DNA of 64,000 bases from Flavobacterium psychrophilum (lineage in GTDB: Bacteria > Bacteroidota > Bacteroidia > Flavobacteriales > Flavobacteriaceae). The position numbers were made by a program, and so were the translations under genes. The DNA lies in contig CAMDDB010000003.1 in the NCBI GenBank assembly GCA_945890865.1, forward strand, positions 124,001 through 188,000. The letters are read 5' to 3'. Below, in pieces: positions 63,951 to 64,000 of this stretch; within the stretch, counting starts at the first letter, position 1, and each line of letters opens with the position of its first letter. Below the pieces are notes generated by a model. The model saw only the letters and a list, made by a program, of their open reading frames with translations, searched no databases and was not told the origin of the DNA.

Positions 63951-64000
63951 ATGAAAAAAATTAAAAAAACAAATCTATTATTTCTGTTATTACTTTCATT
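63951..64000 (+). CDS. Start of a further secreted protein gene (cut by window end)
   Basis: Only 16 codons are visible, MKKIKKTNLLFLLLLS, which look like a signal peptide. Its position 16 bases after the previous gene suggests a third member of the cargo operon. Confidence 0.55.
   Translation, partial: MKKIKKTNLLFLLLLS

Larger units (their letters stand above)
58505..64000 (+). mobile_element. Integrated genetic element at tRNA-Ser (left end; right end outside window)
   Basis: From the tRNA 3' end on, the sequence holds a tyrosine recombinase, an RteC-like protein, an excisionase-like protein, small unknown proteins and secreted cargo genes, all on the plus strand and lower in G+C than the core. 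This resembles the integrase end of Bacteroidota genomic islands and mobilisable elements related to CTnDOT and NBU. No conjugation, mobilisation or replication gene is seen in the 5.5 kb available, and the right attachment site is missing, so the type and size cannot be told. Confidence 0.7.

Noticed and set aside
58505..64000. Element as a complete prophage or conjugative transposon
   Set aside because: No capsid, terminase, tra, mob or replication gene is visible in the part shown, and the right end lies outside, so only the general term integrated element is justified.

Overview
The window is a piece of a low-GC Bacteroidota chromosome, most likely a Flavobacterium or a close relative in Flavobacteriaceae. 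The evidence is the gene set (mevalonate-pathway HMG-CoA synthase, PUR-type DUF3276 protein, six-domain ribosomal protein S1, BatA-type proteins, DUF1573 and TlpA/DUF4369 lipoproteins), promoters of the Bacteroidota type (TTTG, about 19 bases, TAnnTTTG), the near absence of Shine-Dalgarno sequences, and tRNA genes that do not encode CCA. The species cannot be named from the sequence alone.

About 1-58.3 kb is ordinary core chromosome, densely packed, with hairpin terminators between convergent genes. Left to right it holds: a secreted zinc metalloprotease; dnaK; serine deaminase; a Kup potassium transporter; panB; an RluA-type pseudouridine synthase; mvaS; a secreted esterase; a ComM-type ATPase; a minus-strand series pabB - four-helix-bundle gene - tilS - dsbD; lpdA; an Lrp regulator divergent from a PLP-dependent sulfur amino acid lyase; an amino acid permease; a peroxiredoxin/thioredoxin group; an arsenic resistance operon (arsR, cysteine-tailed DUF6428-like protein, arsC, acr3); rpsA; a TlpA-like lipoprotein; tRNA-Tyr; two peptidases; nusB-DUF1573-yajC; leucine dehydrogenase; an ABC exporter; hemN; an outer membrane protein; a DEAD-box helicase with a long leader; and a long plus-strand run (BatA-type protein, dihydroorotase homologue, small membrane protein, esterase, tpx, dgkA, ftsK, lolA, lptF/G-type permease, ribB).

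At 58.4 kb a tRNA-Ser gene marks the left end of an integrated element that continues past the window. It carries a tyrosine recombinase, an RteC-like protein, an excisionase-like helix-turn-helix protein, two small proteins, and then, after a 680-base non-coding stretch with a large imperfect hairpin, at least three genes for secreted proteins of unknown function. No conjugation or replication gene is visible in the part shown.

The points most worth a second look are: (1) the element's control region, with three copies of a 10-mer beside the integrase and a 22-base near-palindrome shared by two element promoters; (2) the 107-base hairpin before the secreted cargo genes; (3) a four-helix-bundle gene lodged between pabB and tilS and bracketed by GGG-rich repeats, with a 7-base tandem repeat inside pabB; and (4) two enzymes of essential pathways whose catalytic residues are missing (the dihydroorotase homologue and the C-terminal half of RibBA).
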